From positions 1-64,000 of the forward strand of contig JAGAUV010000026.1 in NCBI GenBank assembly GCA_017620635.1: a stretch of DNA of 64,000 nt. The letters run 5' to 3'. The stretch's first letter is position 1. Each line of letters starts with the position of its first letter. The translations under genes were made by a program, and so were the position numbers. Shown one piece after another: positions 63,502 to 64,000 of the stretch. The notes below the pieces were generated by a model. It was given only the letters and a program-made list of their open reading frames with translations. It was not told where the DNA came from and ran no database searches. The DNA comes from Muribaculaceae bacterium. GTDB taxonomy: Bacteria; Bacteroidota; Bacteroidia; Bacteroidales; Muribaculaceae.

Positions 63502-63574
<73 letters not shown>

Positions 63575-63638
63575 CGAAGAAAGAGAACATTAAAATCTTG
63601 ATTTAGGCATCCATCGCCGCAACAAAAATTCGCATTAT

Positions 63639-63711
<73 letters not shown>

Positions 63712-63747
63712 CTAATTCCCTCCGTTGCGGAGTGCCTGAATCGATAT

Positions 63748-63831
63748 GTCCGGATGGCGGAATTGGTAGACGCGCTACTTTGAGGGGGTAGTGTCAATTA
63801 TGACGTGTGAGTTCGAGTCTCATTTCGGACA
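63748..63831 (+). tRNA. tRNA-Leu (GAG anticodon)
   Basis: An 84-base class II tRNA: acceptor GTCCGGA/TTCGGAC, anticodon loop TTGAGGG (anticodon GAG), a long variable arm (TGTCAATTATGACG) and T arm GTGAG-TTCGAGT-CTCAT, discriminator A. Confidence 0.95.
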
Positions 63832-63838
63832 CTCTTGT

Positions 63839-63877
63839 AAAGCCCCAAGTATTTGATCCTCAAATGCTTGGGGCTTT
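63839..63877 (+). terminator. Intrinsic terminator of the tRNA cluster
   Basis: AAAGCCCCAAGTATTTG (63839-63855) pairs with CAAATGCTTGGGGCTTT (63861-63877), one G-U pair, with a 5-base loop; T-rich sequence follows. Confidence 0.9.
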
Positions 63878-63916
63878 ACTTTTTATCTGTGTATTTGCCC
63901 GGATAATAATAATTTG

Positions 63917-63924
63917 TAATTTTG
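63917..63924 (+). promoter_or_regulatory. Promoter of the RluA-type gene
   Basis: TAATTTTG is a perfect -7 element, seven bases before the ATG at 63932. Confidence 0.55.
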
Positions 63925-63931
63925 TATTGCT

Positions 63932-64000
63932 ATGAACATCCTCTACGAAGACAATCATATAATTATAGTCAACAAGGCTTCCGGCGAGATTGTGCAGGGC
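63932..64000 (+). CDS. RluA-family 23S rRNA pseudouridine synthase, 3'-truncated by the window edge
   Basis: The 23 visible residues (MNILYEDNHIIIVNKASGEI and VQG) match the start of RluA/RluC/RluD-type synthases, in which YEDN-x-IIVVNKP-x-G precedes the catalytic domain. Here the proline of KPSG is replaced by alanine (KASG). The catalytic aspartate and the rest lie beyond the window, so the exact enzyme cannot be named. Confidence 0.75.
   Translation, partial: MNILYEDNHIIIVNKASGEIVQG

Overview
The window looks like chromosomal DNA of an anaerobic gut-type Bacteroidales, probably close to Muribaculaceae or Bacteroides. This assignment is inferred from gene content. The supporting signs are Bacteroidetes-type promoters (TAnnTTTG, often with TTTG or TTG about 20 bases upstream), almost no Shine-Dalgarno sequences, the type IX secretion protein PorQ, a GldB-like lipoprotein, DUF4270 and Porin_10-like proteins, an arginine operon built around an N-succinylornithine-type transcarbamylase, and pyruvate:ferredoxin oxidoreductase. 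No insertion sequence, prophage, CRISPR array or SusC/SusD pair was recognised.

Layout. 1-3.1 kb: end of a surface-glycan cluster (DegT aminotransferase, UDP-glucuronate epimerase, UDP-glucose dehydrogenase), with an abrupt base-composition change at base 715. 3.2-8.7 kb: CDF metal exporter, then a PhoB/PhoR-like two-component pair and a PiT phosphate transporter with a PhoU-like tail. 8.8-13.3 kb: a leftward calycin-like lipoprotein, TonB receptor and membrane protein operon, divergent from a LuxR-type regulator that carries a Ric/YtfE-like di-iron hemerythrin domain. 13.4-18.9 kb: two small membrane proteins, rplY, pth, an S4 protein, a DEAD-box helicase, gldB and a thioredoxin-fold protein without its cysteines. 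18.9-25.7 kb (leftward): priA, putative porin, DUF4270 lipoprotein, and a half-length glycogen-synthase-like protein. 25.9-32.8 kb: ptb-buk, an orphan secretion-signal-like remnant, thrS-infC-rpmI-rplT, and a radical SAM protein paired with a cysteine-rich membrane protein.

32.8-48.4 kb is all leftward: a small lipoprotein, an exonuclease, ispH, cmk, porQ, nifJ, a complete arginine operon (GNAT, argG, C, D, F', B, E, H) and tRNA-Pro. 48.4-56.1 kb is all rightward: a DnaA-box-like array, parAB, a DUF5683 protein, a LysM lytic transglycosylase, an OPT transporter and a MATE transporter. The rest holds a nitroreductase, a MazG-type hydrolase, clpB with a small lipoprotein, a pRiA4b ORF-3-like acidic protein, cardiolipin synthase, an HD-domain protein, two identical tRNA-Gly genes, tRNA-Leu and the start of a RluA-type pseudouridine synthase.

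The most interesting places are: the hemerythrin-LuxR regulator facing the TonB operon; the radical SAM/cysteine-rich pair; the intergenic region before parA (four direct DnaA-box-like nonamers, an AT-rich block and outward-facing parS-like half sites); the Ala90 variant of the succinylornithine transcarbamylase; the cysteine-less thioredoxin-fold protein behind a start-adjacent hairpin; and the orphan C-terminal-signal-like remnant before thrS. Everything was read by eye; no homology search was run.
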